64,000 nucleotides of DNA from Posidoniimonas corsicana (GCF_007859765.1 NZ_SIHJ01000008.1:1-64000), one strand, 5' to 3'; counted from the first letter of the stretch, positions 33,904 to 43,130 are shown. Numbers and translations are program-made. Notes: generated from the sequence alone by a model not told the origin.

Positions 33904-35511
33904 ATGGGGCTATCTCGTAAACTGCTGAGCAGCGCGGTGGTCGCCGCGTTGGGCGGGTTCCTATTCGGTTTCGACACGGTGGTGATCTCCGGCGCCGAGC
34001 AGACGATCCAGTCGCTCTGGTCGCTCAGCGACACGATGCATGGCCTGGCCACCAGTGCGGCGCTGTGGGGCACGGTGCTGGGCGCCCTCACCGGCAGCAT
34101 CCCCACAGACCGGCTCGGACGAAAAGGCACGCTGGGCTGGATCGGCGTGCTGTACTTCGTCTCGGCGGTGTGGTCGGGCATGGCCGGTGGGCCGTACTCG
34201 TTCATGATCGCGCGGTTCATCGGCGGCGTGGGCGTTGGCATCTCGACGGTCGCCGCGCCGCTGTACATCGCCGAGATCGCCCCGGCCGAGTGGCGCGGCC
34301 GGCTGACCGGCATGTTCCAGTTCAACATCGTGTTCGGCATCCTCATGGCGTTCCTCAGCAACTACCTGCTGAAGACCAGCCTGAGCGGCGACGCCTGGCG
34401 GTGGATGCTGGGCGTCGAGGCAGTCCCCGCCCTCGTGTACACCGTGTTCACGCTCGGCATCCCCGAGAGCCCGCGCTGGCTGATCGGCTTCCGCCGCGAC
34501 TCGGCCGCTGCGCGGCAGGTGCTGACCAAAATCCAACCCGCCGCCGCCGACGCGGAGATCGACGCGACGGTCGCGGAGATCGAGAACGCCGCCCACTCCG
34601 AGGAGTCCGCCAGCGGCGGTTCGGCCTGGCCGCGGTGGCTGGTGACCCCGATGCTGCTGGCCTTCACCATCGCGTTCTTCAACCAGCTATCCGGCATCAA
34701 CGCGGTGCTGTACTTCGCCCCCCGCATCCTCGGCATGACCGGGTTGGGCGAGCAGGCGTCGATGATCCAGTCGACCGGCATCGGGCTGGTCAACCTCCTG
34801 TTCACGTTCGTTGGGTTGTGGCTGATCGACCGGCTGGGGCGGAGGAACCTGATGCTGATCGGCTCGGTGGGTTACATCGCATCGTTGTCGCTGATCGCGG
34901 CCGTGTTCTTCGCCAAAGCCGCGCCGTTCGGCGTCGCGGCCAACGCCCTCGAGGCCCAATCCGCCTATGAGGAACTGGCCGCCGCGCAGTCCACCGACCA
35001 AGCCGACCTGGAACCGCTCCGCCAGCAGGCCGACTCCGCACGCGAGCGACTGCTCGCCGCGACCGCAAACGCCGACTACCCGCCCGGGACCGCCACGCTG
35101 CCGGCCGATTCCGACCCCGCGGCGCTGGCCGTCGCGGCCGGTTTGCTGGCGGAGCAGGCTTCCGAGGCGGCCGGCAGCGGCGGCGCGCTGGTGCTGCTGG
35201 GCATCTTCGCGTTCATCGCGTCGCACGCGGTGGGGCAGGGCGCCGTGATCTGGGTGTTTATCTCCGAGATCTTCCCCAACGAGCACCGCGCGGTTGGCAA
35301 CTCCATCGGCTCCGGCACGCACTGGGTATTCGCCGCGCTGGTCACCATGGCGTTCCCGGTCGCCGCCGGCGCGTTCGCGCCGGGCTACATCTTCGCGTTC
35401 TTCGCGTTCATGATGGTGCTTCAGCTGCTGTGGACCCTGACCCTCATGCCCGAGACCAAAGGCGTGCCGCTGGAGGAGATCCAGCAGCGGTTCGCGTCGC
35501 GGGCGGCATAG
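33904..35511 (+). CDS. Sugar porter family MFS transporter with long periplasmic insert
   Basis: A 535-residue proton-sugar symporter-like protein of the XylE/GLUT family. Signatures: 'GGFLFGFDTVVISGAE', 'DRLGRKG', 'RFIGGVGVGISTVAAPLYIAEIAPAEWRGRLTGMFQFNIVFG', 'GIPESPRWLIG', 'FNQLSGINAVLYFAP' and 'PETKGVPLEEIQQRF'. Twelve transmembrane helices are expected. Between TM9 ('LIGSVGYIASLSLIAAVFFA') and TM10 ('GALVLLGIFAFIASHAVG') is an insert of about 85 residues (340-424), Ala-, Glu- and Gln-rich and probably helical, on the periplasmic side; ordinary sugar porters have a loop of 10-20 residues here. AAGG 9 bases before the ATG supports the start. Substrate likely a pentose or hexose. Confidence 0.9.
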   Translation: MGLSRKLLSSAVVAALGGFLFGFDTVVISGAEQTIQSLWSLSDTMHGLATSAALWGTVLGALTGSIPTDRLGRKGTLGWIGVLYFVSAVWSGMAGGPYSFMIARFIGGVGVGISTVAAPLYIAEIAPAEWRGRLTGMFQFNIVFGILMAFLSNYLLKTSLSGDAWRWMLGVEAVPALVYTVFTLGIPESPRWLIGFRRDSAAARQVLTKIQPAAADAEIDATVAEIENAAHSEESASGGSAWPRWLVTPMLLAFTIAFFNQLSGINAVLYFAPRILGMTGLGEQASMIQSTGIGLVNLLFTFVGLWLIDRLGRRNLMLIGSVGYIASLSLIAAVFFAKAAPFGVAANALEAQSAYEELAAAQSTDQADLEPLRQQADSARERLLAATANADYPPGTATLPADSDPAALAVAAGLLAEQASEAAGSGGALVLLGIFAFIASHAVGQGAVIWVFISEIFPNEHRAVGNSIGSGTHWVFAALVTMAFPVAAGAFAPGYIFAFFAFMMVLQLLWTLTLMPETKGVPLEEIQQRFASRAA

Positions 35512-35575
35512 GGTAAATGCTGCGGGCAACCTGGTCTGCTGTCGGCAACAGTGGAACCGCCTTGCTTAGCGACCC

Positions 35576-35620
35576 GACTTTTGTCCCTTCTGGCGCTATC
35601 GATTTTTAGGGACAAAAGTC
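35576..35620. repeat. GGACAAAA palindromic element, copy 4
   Basis: Arms GACTTTTGTCCC (35576-35587) and GGGACAAAAGTC (35609-35620) are perfectly complementary over 12 bases around the core TTCTGGCGCTATCGATTTTTA. That core is the near reverse complement of the core in the copy at 175-217. Confidence 0.85.
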
Positions 35621-35700
35621 GGCCCCCATCTCGGGCCTGAGAATGCGTTTCACGCTTGTATAGTAGTGTCTAGGGCGTTGCGGCTGGTCGGCCCAGGGGC

Positions 35701-35740
35701 GACTTTTGTCCACCAATGGCGCGGCATAGGGACAAAAGTC
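35701..35740. repeat. GGACAAAA palindromic element, copy 5
   Basis: Arms GACTTTTGTCC (35701-35711) and GGACAAAAGTC (35730-35740) pair perfectly over 11 bases. The core ACCAATGGCGCGGCATAG keeps the TGGCGC seen in copy 4 but is otherwise different, so the arms are better conserved than the core. Confidence 0.85.
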
Positions 35741-36206
35741 TCGCGGGCCGCTGCCGCCGTGCCCTCCTCTCGCTTCTGCGAGTCGCTAAAGACCGGTCGT
35801 CGGCTCATGTTTCTCCCGGATTAACGCCTCCCGACAGCCGCGCACATCACGCCGCATACCCCTGTTTTTAAGGCGCCAGGTGGCCGGTTTCTACTCAAAA
35901 GTGCAGCGAGAAACGGGAGCAAGTGGCGGTCCTTCTCGCGGATATCAGCGGTCACCGCCTGCCGGCGCCTTGTGGCGGCCGTGCAACGACAAGGCCTCCG
36001 AACGGATTCTCACCAATCAGAGGTTGCATCAAGCCGGCGACTGCGCCGGAACGCTCACAACGGGCCAAAAACTACGCCCAATCAGCGGAGCAATCGGCCG
36101 CCTGCGGGGTTCCATCCGCACGCGGCGCCGCGCAGTCAACGGCAACACATAGCTCCGGCGCCGCCGCACCGTACCCGCTCATTCCCCAATCCCCACGGCG
36201 CCGACC

Positions 36207-37673
36207 TTGATCCGCACCCGCTCTGCCTGCCTGCTCGTTATCGTCGCCCTGCTGCTGAGCCAACGCGTGGCCGATGCGCGGCACTTCGTGCTCACCATCG
36301 GCGGCGGATACTCCCCCGAGGGCAACCAGGCCTCGCTGGAAAAGAACGTGCAGTTCTTCCAGCGCGTCCTCGCCGGCCAGCCGAAACGCGTCCACCGGCA
36401 CGACATCCTGTTCGCCGACGGGCTGGACCCGGGCAAGGACCTGCTGGTCCACGACCCGGAGCTCGTCCCGCTGGCCAACCGGCTGATGGCGGAGTTCTTC
36501 GGCAGCACCCGCGACCTCGGCCTGGAGTACCGCGACCACCGCGTGGCGGGAGTGCGCAACGCGTCCACCCCGGCGAACGTCCGCGCCTGGTTCGCCGAGC
36601 ACGGCCCGCAGATGCGCGACGGCGACAAGCTGGTAGTCTACGTGACGGCCCACGGCCACCGCAGCCGCGACCGGGGCCGCCCGTACAACACGTCGATCGC
36701 GATGTGGGACGACTCGTCGCTGCGCATGGCCGAGTTCGCGGGCCTGCTCGACGACCTCGACCTGCGGGTGGACGTGGTGCTGGTGATGGTGCAGTGCTAC
36801 ACGGGCGGGTTCTCCCACCTGATCTACCGGGGCGGGGACCCGGAGCGTGGCCTGTCGCCTCAGCGCCGCGTCGGCTTCTACGCCACCGTGCACGACCGCC
36901 CGGCTGCCGGCTGCACGCCCAGCGTCGACGAGGGCAACTACGTCGAGTACAGCACGTACTTCTGGGCGGCGGTGTCCGGCAGGGACCGGTTCGGCGAGCC
37001 GATCGAAGAGCCGGACTACGATCGCGACGGCCGGGTCTCGATGGAGGAGGCCCACGCGTACACGATCCTCACCGCCAACACCATCGACCTGCCGGTCAAG
37101 ACCTCCGGCGAGTACCTCGGACGCGAGAGCGCGTTCGGCGACGACGACAACGACAACCTGCTGCGGGAGGACGAGCCGTACAGCGTGGTGCTCGAGCACG
37201 CCTCGCCGGTCGAGCGGGTGCTGCTCGCCAAGCTGTCGGAGAAGCTGGAGCTGGACGGCGAGGACCGCTTGGAGGACGCGCGGCGTTCGGCCCGCCCCAG
37301 CCGCCGCCGGCGACGCGGCCGCGGGCCCCGACCGGCCGTCACCAAGAACCGCATCGCCGCCGACTTGCTGGAGCGTTGGCCGGAGCTCGCCAACACGATG
37401 AACCCGGTGAGCATCGAGCTGGTCACCACCCGCCAGCAGGAGTTCATCGACGCCGTGCAGAACCACCCGCTCTACGAGCGCTACCAACGCGAGTCGGAAG
37501 AAGACCGCGCCCGCCCCGATCAGCAGCAGACCCGCGTGCAGTTCGAACGGCTGCTCCGGGTGGCCGACAACGTCATCCTGGCCGAAAACCTCCGCCGGCT
37601 GAACCAGCCCGAGAAGGTGCGAGAGCACGAGCGGCTGGTCGCGGCCGAGCGGGAAGTGTTTTTGTCGCCGTAG
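36207..37673 (+). CDS. Secreted legumain/caspase-like (clan CD, C13-like) putative peptidase with two EF-hand loops
   Basis: A 488-residue protein with signal peptide (SACLLVIVALLLSQRVADA). Residues about 25-265 resemble the caspase-haemoglobinase fold. A strand 'KLVVYVTAHGHRSRD' carries His149, and a second, 'VDVVLVMVQCYTGGFSHLIY', carries Cys197, the spacing and surroundings expected of a clan CD His/Cys dyad, as in legumain. 'RVGFYATVHDRPAAGCTP' and 'YVEYSTYFWAAVSG' match later legumain-like segments. Then a canonical EF-hand loop spans 270-281 (Asp270, Asp272, Asp274, Gly275, Ser278, Glu281), and a degenerate one 312-323 (Asp312, Asp314, Asp316, Glu323). The C-terminal 160 residues are charged and helical. 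The start is a TTG with no clear ribosome binding site; the signal peptide supports it. Function is inference. Confidence 0.62.
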   Translation: MIRTRSACLLVIVALLLSQRVADARHFVLTIGGGYSPEGNQASLEKNVQFFQRVLAGQPKRVHRHDILFADGLDPGKDLLVHDPELVPLANRLMAEFFGSTRDLGLEYRDHRVAGVRNASTPANVRAWFAEHGPQMRDGDKLVVYVTAHGHRSRDRGRPYNTSIAMWDDSSLRMAEFAGLLDDLDLRVDVVLVMVQCYTGGFSHLIYRGGDPERGLSPQRRVGFYATVHDRPAAGCTPSVDEGNYVEYSTYFWAAVSGRDRFGEPIEEPDYDRDGRVSMEEAHAYTILTANTIDLPVKTSGEYLGRESAFGDDDNDNLLREDEPYSVVLEHASPVERVLLAKLSEKLELDGEDRLEDARRSARPSRRRRRGRGPRPAVTKNRIAADLLERWPELANTMNPVSIELVTTRQQEFIDAVQNHPLYERYQRESEEDRARPDQQQTRVQFERLLRVADNVILAENLRRLNQPEKVREHERLVAAEREVFLSP

Positions 37674-37777
37674 TTGGCCTGCCCGAAGATGCTGCCGAGC
37701 ACAGGTCGGCACTCTTTGAGCATGCGCGACCCATCGGTCAAACACAACGGATGAAGCATTCCCGTTGGTAGTCCGCC

Positions 37778-37800
37778 CAGCTCCTGCAACCCAGGAGCTG
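37778..37800 (+). terminator. Candidate hairpin terminator after the legumain-like gene
   Basis: CAGCTCCTG and CAGGAGCTG form a perfect 9-base stem with a 5-base loop, about 105 bases after the stop codon. No T-run follows, so it may act as an RNA-stabilising hairpin or Rho-assisted end rather than a classic intrinsic terminator. Confidence 0.4.
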
Positions 37801-37938
37801 TGCCGGCTGGGATGCTAGAGTGGTAGTTGCCCAGACGCACATTACCAGCAACCTGGGTGGTGGCGCACGAGTGGAGTCTGCTACCACCGAGATGGGGTTT
37901 CCCCGCCGATCGACAGTCGCAGATCTCTACCGAAGTCC

Positions 37939-38994
37939 ATGAGGTACCGCGTGTACCGCCTATTCCTCGCCGCAGTTCTAGCCAGCACTTTGACCTTTGG
38001 GATTGGGGAACTGCGCGCTGAGGTGGCGCCGCTTTGGTCAACCGTGAAACTGGTAGATGGCGCCGCACTCCCGGTCCTTCAAAGTTGGAAATGGATGTCA
38101 ATGCCCGGCCGGGCATCGCTTGTGGCCGTGCAGATAACCCGTCGGGATCTAGAGGGTGGCCTGTCGCAGCAAACATTTCCGTTTCGCAATTTGGTTAGGG
38201 GAGATGCTGTAGCTGAAATCACTAGGGTGTACGCTGGCGACGAGAGACTCATCTCGCGGCAAGCGGTCATCCGAGTGATTCGCGGCGGAAGGAAGGCGGC
38301 TGCACCACCGTTTCAGAGTGACTCGATTCCGTCGGAAGACGGTCGAGGCGTGTGGCTAGTTGTCAAGCACAGAGGTGACTTGCGTGGCATCAGATGTATG
38401 GTCGCGAACGCGTCCTTCCCCGTGTACGACAAGGCAGAGGTTCCGGCACTACATGATTTCGGTGTCTGGGAGCTGGATGAGATCGAAGAGTTTGCAAATC
38501 GAATCGAAGTAGTCAAGAAAGAGGGGCTTCCAACTGCTGACCACATTTTGTCGCTGGCAAGTGCCGACAACAGGTGCATTGCTCAGTGGGCGGCCGGGCT
38601 CGCGACAAGCGGCGCCGTTGAGCTTACAGAAGAACAGCTAATGGCAATTTGCAAGAGTCGCGAGGCAAACGCACTAGCTCAGTCTCAGATCGACGATTGC
38701 CTCATCTCGACCCCGTCAACAGCAAAGAGTTGGCGGACCCATGAAGTGCGTAAGGAGATGTATCGGCGGTGGCTTCAGCTTAGCGAGGCGTCATTCCGCG
38801 ACATTTACATTGGGTACCTTCAGGCTTGCTTCAAGGACTGGGACGACCGAGGATTTGGCGACGAAGCCTTGGACCATCTCGTTTCAGACGCACTCGGCCA
38901 TCATCAACGGACTTCCATCGAGTGGAAGTCGCTCCATCAAATGTTCCCAAAAGTCCGGCCCCCTAGCACCACCATCACGTTGCCCGCAGAGTAG
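37939..38994 (+). CDS. Exported protein of unknown function, AT-richer than neighbours
   Basis: A 351-residue protein with signal peptide (RLFLAAVLASTLTFGIGELRA). I recognise no family. Residues 30-140 look beta-rich ('VAVQITRRDLEGGLSQQTFPFRNLVRGDAVAEITRVYAGDERLISRQAVIRVIRGG'); residues 190-340 look alpha-helical. Base composition differs: the two 60-base stretches at 38161 and 38461 are 45-47% GC, while most genes here are near 65-68%. Codon use is correspondingly relaxed (many NNA and NNT codons). This suggests recent acquisition or a rapidly evolving orphan. Not in an obvious operon; the GH10 gene starts 90 bases later. Confidence 0.65.
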   Translation: MRYRVYRLFLAAVLASTLTFGIGELRAEVAPLWSTVKLVDGAALPVLQSWKWMSMPGRASLVAVQITRRDLEGGLSQQTFPFRNLVRGDAVAEITRVYAGDERLISRQAVIRVIRGGRKAAAPPFQSDSIPSEDGRGVWLVVKHRGDLRGIRCMVANASFPVYDKAEVPALHDFGVWELDEIEEFANRIEVVKKEGLPTADHILSLASADNRCIAQWAAGLATSGAVELTEEQLMAICKSREANALAQSQIDDCLISTPSTAKSWRTHEVRKEMYRRWLQLSEASFRDIYIGYLQACFKDWDDRGFGDEALDHLVSDALGHHQRTSIEWKSLHQMFPKVRPPSTTITLPAE

Positions 38995-39084
38995 GGATGC
39001 GCTCGCGCGTTCCCTGGACGAAGGCTTCGCCGGGATTGTGATGGCAGCAGGGCGCCACGGCCGCGAAGTGGTTAGAATCGTGGC

Positions 39085-40218
39085 ATGAAGACTTCTCCCC
39101 TTTTAGGTATCGTCCTCGGCGGGTTGCCGATCCTATTGCTAGGCGGCCCGCCGGCGGTGGGCGATGAGCCCGCCGGGCGTTCGCTCAAGGAAGCGGTCGG
39201 GCCGCGGTTCAAGCTGGGGGTGGGAGTGAGCCACCGCACGCTGCGCGTGCCGGAGGACGCCGAGCTGATCCGCCGGCACTTCGCGATCCTCACGCCCGAG
39301 AACTGCATGAAGCCTCAGGCGATCCACCCGGCGGAGGACGAGTGGCGGTTCGAGGCGGCCGACGGCTTCGCCCAGTTCGTGCGCGACAATCAACTCGAGA
39401 TGGTGGGCCACTGCCTGGTCTGGGCCAAGGACGACCGGACCGACGCGTGGATGTTAGAGGAGGGCGACGGGCCGGTGTCGCGTGGGAAGCTGCTCGAGCG
39501 GATCAAGACGCACGTCGAGCGCGTCGTCGGGCGGTACGCGGATGTCTGCTCACACTGGGACGTGGTCAACGAGGCGATCGCGGACACGGGCGACAAGCTG
39601 CTGCGCGACTCGGTGTACTCCCGCACCACGGGCGCCGACTTCATCGTGGCCGCGTTCCGCGCCGCCCGGCGGCAGGACCCGGACGCGCTGCTCATCTACA
39701 ACGACTACAACGGCCACAAGCCGGAGAAACGCGAGAAGCTGCTGACGCTGCTCCGCCAACTGAAGGACCGCGGCGCCCCGATCGACGCGTACGGCATGCA
39801 GGGGCACTTCGAGCTGGGCGACGACTCGCTCGACGAGTTGCGGGCCACGTTCGAGGAGCTACGCAAGCTGGGCCTGCAGGTGGTGGTGTCGGAACTGGAC
39901 ATCGACGTGGTGACCCGCAGCCGCTGGTGGGCCGACGACAACGCCCACCGCGAAGAGCTCCGCCGCTTCGACCCGTACCGCGACGGCATGCCGCCGCATG
40001 TCGAGCAGCAGCTTGCCGACGAGTACGCCGCGCTGTTCCGGCTGTTCGACGAGTACCGCGACACAGTCGCCAGGGTGTCGTTCTGGAACCTGCACGACGG
40101 GCAGAGCTGGCTGAACTACTTCCCGTGGCGGCGGGTCAACCACCCGCTGCTGTTCGACCGCCAGCGGCGAGCGAAGCCCGCGTTCGACGCGGTGTACGGC
40201 GTGCTTGCTGGCGAGTAG
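39085..40218 (+). CDS. Endo-1,4-beta-xylanase, GH10
   Basis: A 377-residue exported xylanase. A signal peptide (LGIVLGGLPILLLGGPPAVG) precedes a single GH10 (beta/alpha)8 barrel: 'HFAILTPENCMKPQAIHP', 'GHCLVWAKDD', 'HWDVVNEAIAD' with acid/base Glu163, 'YNDYN', 'DAYGMQGHFEL', 'VVVSELDIDV' with nucleophile Glu270, and 'VSFWNLHDGQSWLNYFPW'. All catalytic residues are present. In 'GHCLVWAKDD' the usual HxLVWHxQ is altered (Trp-Ala-Lys), as in a subset of bacterial GH10 enzymes. No carbohydrate-binding module is attached. Confidence 0.93.
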   Translation: MKTSPLLGIVLGGLPILLLGGPPAVGDEPAGRSLKEAVGPRFKLGVGVSHRTLRVPEDAELIRRHFAILTPENCMKPQAIHPAEDEWRFEAADGFAQFVRDNQLEMVGHCLVWAKDDRTDAWMLEEGDGPVSRGKLLERIKTHVERVVGRYADVCSHWDVVNEAIADTGDKLLRDSVYSRTTGADFIVAAFRAARRQDPDALLIYNDYNGHKPEKREKLLTLLRQLKDRGAPIDAYGMQGHFELGDDSLDELRATFEELRKLGLQVVVSELDIDVVTRSRWWADDNAHREELRRFDPYRDGMPPHVEQQLADEYAALFRLFDEYRDTVARVSFWNLHDGQSWLNYFPWRRVNHPLLFDRQRRAKPAFDAVYGVLAGE

Positions 40219-40235
40219 CCGGTGCCCAGTGTGGC

Positions 40236-41465
40236 CTACAGCCCCTCGCACAGCGTCAGGCCGTCGACCACGCTGCACGAGTGCACGTTCTGCTTGCCCG
40301 CGTAGTCGGGGCAGCGCTCGGGGTACTGGTCGTTGACCGCCGCGCGGAGCGGCTCGACCGCGCTGGGCGTGACGATCGCCCCGGAGGCGCCCTTGTCGCC
40401 GCCGCCCAGCATCCTCTCGCCCAGCACGCCGTCGACGGTCCGGGCGATCTCGCACATCGCCTCGAGCTCGGGGCCGGAAATCTCGTAGTCGTCCCGCAGC
40501 CCGTAGCCGTCCTGGCGGAACACCTGACCGACGGTCGTGAGGTCGCCGGCCCGCCAGGCGGAGAGCATGGTGTCGAACCGCTGCTGGGCCTCGAAGATGT
40601 ACTTGAGCCGCTTGACCAGGTGGGGCGCCCGCTCGTTGAAGGCGTCGCGGATGGCGTTGTACTGCTCGACGGTCTTCACGTCGCCAAGGGTCTGGATGCC
40701 GAACGGCCCGCGGCACAGCTCGGCCATCTCGGCGCACTCGGCGGCGCGGACCTTGTAGGTCGACTTCTCCAGGCCGGGGCGGATAGTGCCCGTGTCGAGG
40801 CTGACCAGGCGGAACTCGTCGGCCGTGTCGGGCAGCGGCACGTGGTCCACCGACCCGTCGGACGGCTTGTAGTGCGTGCCCATGCCCGCCTTGGCGAAGT
40901 AGATCATGATCTGATCGAGGTTGCCGCACGGCGAGCCGATATAGTCGTTCTCAACCGCCTTGGCGAGCTCGACCACCGGCATGCCCACCACGCCCTCCAC
41001 GCCGGAGCACTCGAGGAAGGTCTCGATCAGGTTGAGCGCGAGCGACGCCGAGCGCGACATGCCGCCGCCGGGGATGTTGCCGTACAGCACCGCGTCGAAG
41101 CCGCCGCCCAGCTTGTGCCCCTCCCGCTGCAGGATGTAGCTCACGCCGTACGGGAAGCGGGCCCAGCTATCGGGCGTTTCGCCGGGCGCGGGGGGCTGCG
41201 TGACCGGGAAGTCGACTAGCCCGTCCTCAGGGAAGTTGGCGCTGGCCAGACGCACGCGGCCGGACTGGTTGGGCTTGTAGGCCAGCCAGATGAACCGGTC
41301 GGTGCCGACGCCAAACAGCTCGGTGCCGTTGTAGTCGCCGTGCTCCACGCCCAGGCAGAACCGCGACGACGAGCGTCGCACGCGGCCGCCGTGAACGTCC
41401 AGGTGGTGCTCCTTGGCGAGCAAGGAAAGCTTCTCACGGACGTCGGCGGGGATCGGTTGCGGCAT
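40236..41465 (-). CDS. GHMP kinase of the galactokinase family, downstream of araA
   Basis: A 409-residue sugar kinase. The N-terminal galactokinase signature appears as 'FCLGVEHGDYNGTELFGVGTDRF' (EH.DYNG), the ATP loop as 'IPGGGMSRSASLAL', the catalytic Asp region as 'GSPCGNLDQIMIYFAK', and the C-terminal GHMP motif as 'LGGGDKGASGAIV'. Canonical galactokinases have 'GLSSSAS' in the loop; Arg replaces one Ser here. The ATG at 41465 is chosen over upstream in-frame codons by domain fit. It is the third gene of an araD-araA-kinase set on the minus strand. AraB is absent, so this kinase may phosphorylate L-ribulose or L-arabinose, or simply galactose released with arabinose. Confidence 0.8.
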   Translation of the reverse strand: MPQPIPADVREKLSLLAKEHHLDVHGGRVRRSSSRFCLGVEHGDYNGTELFGVGTDRFIWLAYKPNQSGRVRLASANFPEDGLVDFPVTQPPAPGETPDSWARFPYGVSYILQREGHKLGGGFDAVLYGNIPGGGMSRSASLALNLIETFLECSGVEGVVGMPVVELAKAVENDYIGSPCGNLDQIMIYFAKAGMGTHYKPSDGSVDHVPLPDTADEFRLVSLDTGTIRPGLEKSTYKVRAAECAEMAELCRGPFGIQTLGDVKTVEQYNAIRDAFNERAPHLVKRLKYIFEAQQRFDTMLSAWRAGDLTTVGQVFRQDGYGLRDDYEISGPELEAMCEIARTVDGVLGERMLGGGDKGASGAIVTPSAVEPLRAAVNDQYPERCPDYAGKQNVHSCSVVDGLTLCEGL

Positions 41466-41611
41466 ATCGCAGAGCAGGGCGTCACGAGGCGGCGGCCCGC
41501 CGGGAGGAAACGCCCTGACGTGGCCGCGGGGACAGCGGCGAGCCACACATTGTCGCTAGACCGCAGCGGGGGAGTCAACCCACGCAAGCCCGCGCCGCCG
41601 GACCTGCGTGC

Positions 41612-43081
41612 CTAGCGGAAGTCCCGCAGCTTGCTGTCGGCGTCGATCACCAGCAGCTCCACGCCGGTCATCTGTGCGAAGTCCTCGAAGTGCTCGGTCC
41701 CGATCGCCTGGGAGAACACCGGGTGGTGCGAGCCGCCGGCGTAGATCCACGCGGCCGCGGCGGTCTTGAGGTCCGGCAGCGGCTTCCACAGCGCGCGGGC
41801 CACCGGCAGCTTGGGCAGCGGCGCCGGCGGGTCGATCACCTCCACCTCGTTGAGCACCATGCGGAAGCGGTCGCCCAGGTCGATCAGCGTGGCGTTGACG
41901 GCCGGGCCGGCGGGCACGTTGAACACCAGCCGCACCGGGTCCTCCTTGCCGCCGATTCCCAGCGGGTGGATCTCGCACCGTGGGCGGCCCGAGGCGATCG
42001 TGGGGCAGATCTCGAGCATGTGCGAGCCGAGCACCTGCGCCTCGCCGTCGGCCGGCAGGTGGTAGGTGTAGTCTTCCATGAACGAGGTGCCGCCCGGCAG
42101 TCCGGTCGCCATGACCTTGGCGGCGCGGACCATCGCCGAGGCCTTCCAGTCGCCCTCGCCGCCGAAGCCGTAGCCGTCGGCCATGAGCCGCTGGGCGGCG
42201 ATGCCGGGCAGCTGCTTCATGCCGACCAGGTTCTCAAAGGTGTCGGTGAAGCCGACGAACCCGCCCTCGGTCAGGAACGAGCGGAGGCCCAGCTCGATGC
42301 GGGCGGCGTCGCGGAGCGACTCGCGCGCCGCGCCGCCCGAGGCGATCTCCTTGGCCATCTCGTAGGCTTCGTCGTACTCGCCGCAGAGGGCGTCGACCTG
42401 GGCGTCGGTGGCGGCGTCGATGTGCTTGACCAGGTCGCCCACGCCGTAGCCGTTGACCGAGAAGCCCAGCACCTCTTCCGCGGCGACCTTGTCGCCCTCG
42501 GTGACCGCTACGTCACGCATGTTGTCGCCGATGCGGGCGAACCTGGCCGTGCGCAGGTCCTGGCGGGCCGCGGCGGCGCGGCTCCACGCGCCGATCGACT
42601 CCTGCACGCCGGCGTTCAGCCAGTGGCCCACCACCACCTTGCGGGGGATGTTCAGGCGGGTGCAGATGAACCCGAACTCCCGCCCGCCGTGGGCGGACTG
42701 GTTCAGGTTCATGAAGTCCATATCGATGGAGTCCCACGGGATCTCGCGGTGGAACTGCGTGTGCAGGTGGCACAGCGGCTTCTGCAGCAGCGTCAGGCCC
42801 GGGATCCACATCTTGGCGGGCGAGAAGGTGTGCATCCAGGCCACGATGCCGACGCACTTGTCCGAGGCGTTGGCCTCTAGGATCACGCGGCGGATCTCCT
42901 CGGCGGTCTTGACCACCGACTTGAAGACGACCTTGGTCGGCACCTCGGGCGACTTGTCGAGCCCGGCGGCCACCTCGCGCGAGTGCGTCGCGACCTGCTC
43001 CAAGGTCTCGGGCCCGTAGAGGTGCTGGCTGCCGGTGATGAACCAGACTTCGGATTGGTCAAGCTGCGGAAGGATAGACAT
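41612..43081 (-). CDS. araA: L-arabinose isomerase
   Basis: A 489-residue cytoplasmic enzyme converting L-arabinose to L-ribulose. Typical segments are '[20 protein letters not shown]' at the N-terminus, '[19 protein letters not shown]', '[29 protein letters not shown]', '[15 protein letters not shown]', '[52 protein letters not shown]' and 'EDYTYHL'. The metal-binding glutamates and histidines are within these. Length is normal for the family. Second gene of the araD-araA-kinase operon; 49 bases separate it from araD. Confidence 0.96.
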   Translation of the reverse strand: MSILPQLDQSEVWFITGSQHLYGPETLEQVATHSREVAAGLDKSPEVPTKVVFKSVVKTAEEIRRVILEANASDKCVGIVAWMHTFSPAKMWIPGLTLLQKPLCHLHTQFHREIPWDSIDMDFMNLNQSAHGGREFGFICTRLNIPRKVVVGHWLNAGVQESIGAWSRAAAARQDLRTARFARIGDNMRDVAVTEGDKVAAEEVLGFSVNGYGVGDLVKHIDAATDAQVDALCGEYDEAYEMAKEIASGGAARESLRDAARIELGLRSFLTEGGFVGFTDTFENLVGMKQLPGIAAQRLMADGYGFGGEGDWKASAMVRAAKVMATGLPGGTSFMEDYTYHLPADGEAQVLGSHMLEICPTIASGRPRCEIHPLGIGGKEDPVRLVFNVPAGPAVNATLIDLGDRFRMVLNEVEVIDPPAPLPKLPVARALWKPLPDLKTAAAAWIYAGGSHHPVFSQAIGTEHFEDFAQMTGVELLVIDADSKLRDFR

Positions 43082-43130
43082 ATTGCGCGACGGGTCGGGT
43101 TGTTCGTGTGCGGGTTAAGGGGCCGGTCCG

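Larger units (their letters stand above)
35512..36206. other. Non-coding 0.7-kb region with two palindromic elements
   Basis: No supported gene between the sugar porter and the legumain-like gene. It carries two GGACAAAA palindromes (35576-35620 and 35701-35740), 80 bases apart. The rest includes AT-richer DNA near 35650-35690 (CTTGTATAGTAGTG). Frames running through 35880-36200 have no signature and unusual composition, so I do not call them. Confidence 0.55.

Noticed and set aside
35880-36152. Small genes in the 35.9-36.2 kb region
   Set aside because: Overlapping short frames on the same strand have no ribosome binding site, no family match and no consistent codon bias.
35972-37771. Plus-strand frame of 599 codons overlapping the legumain-like gene
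   Set aside because: Very rich in Arg, Pro and Ala with no signature; a frame-shifted shadow of the gene at 36207-37673.
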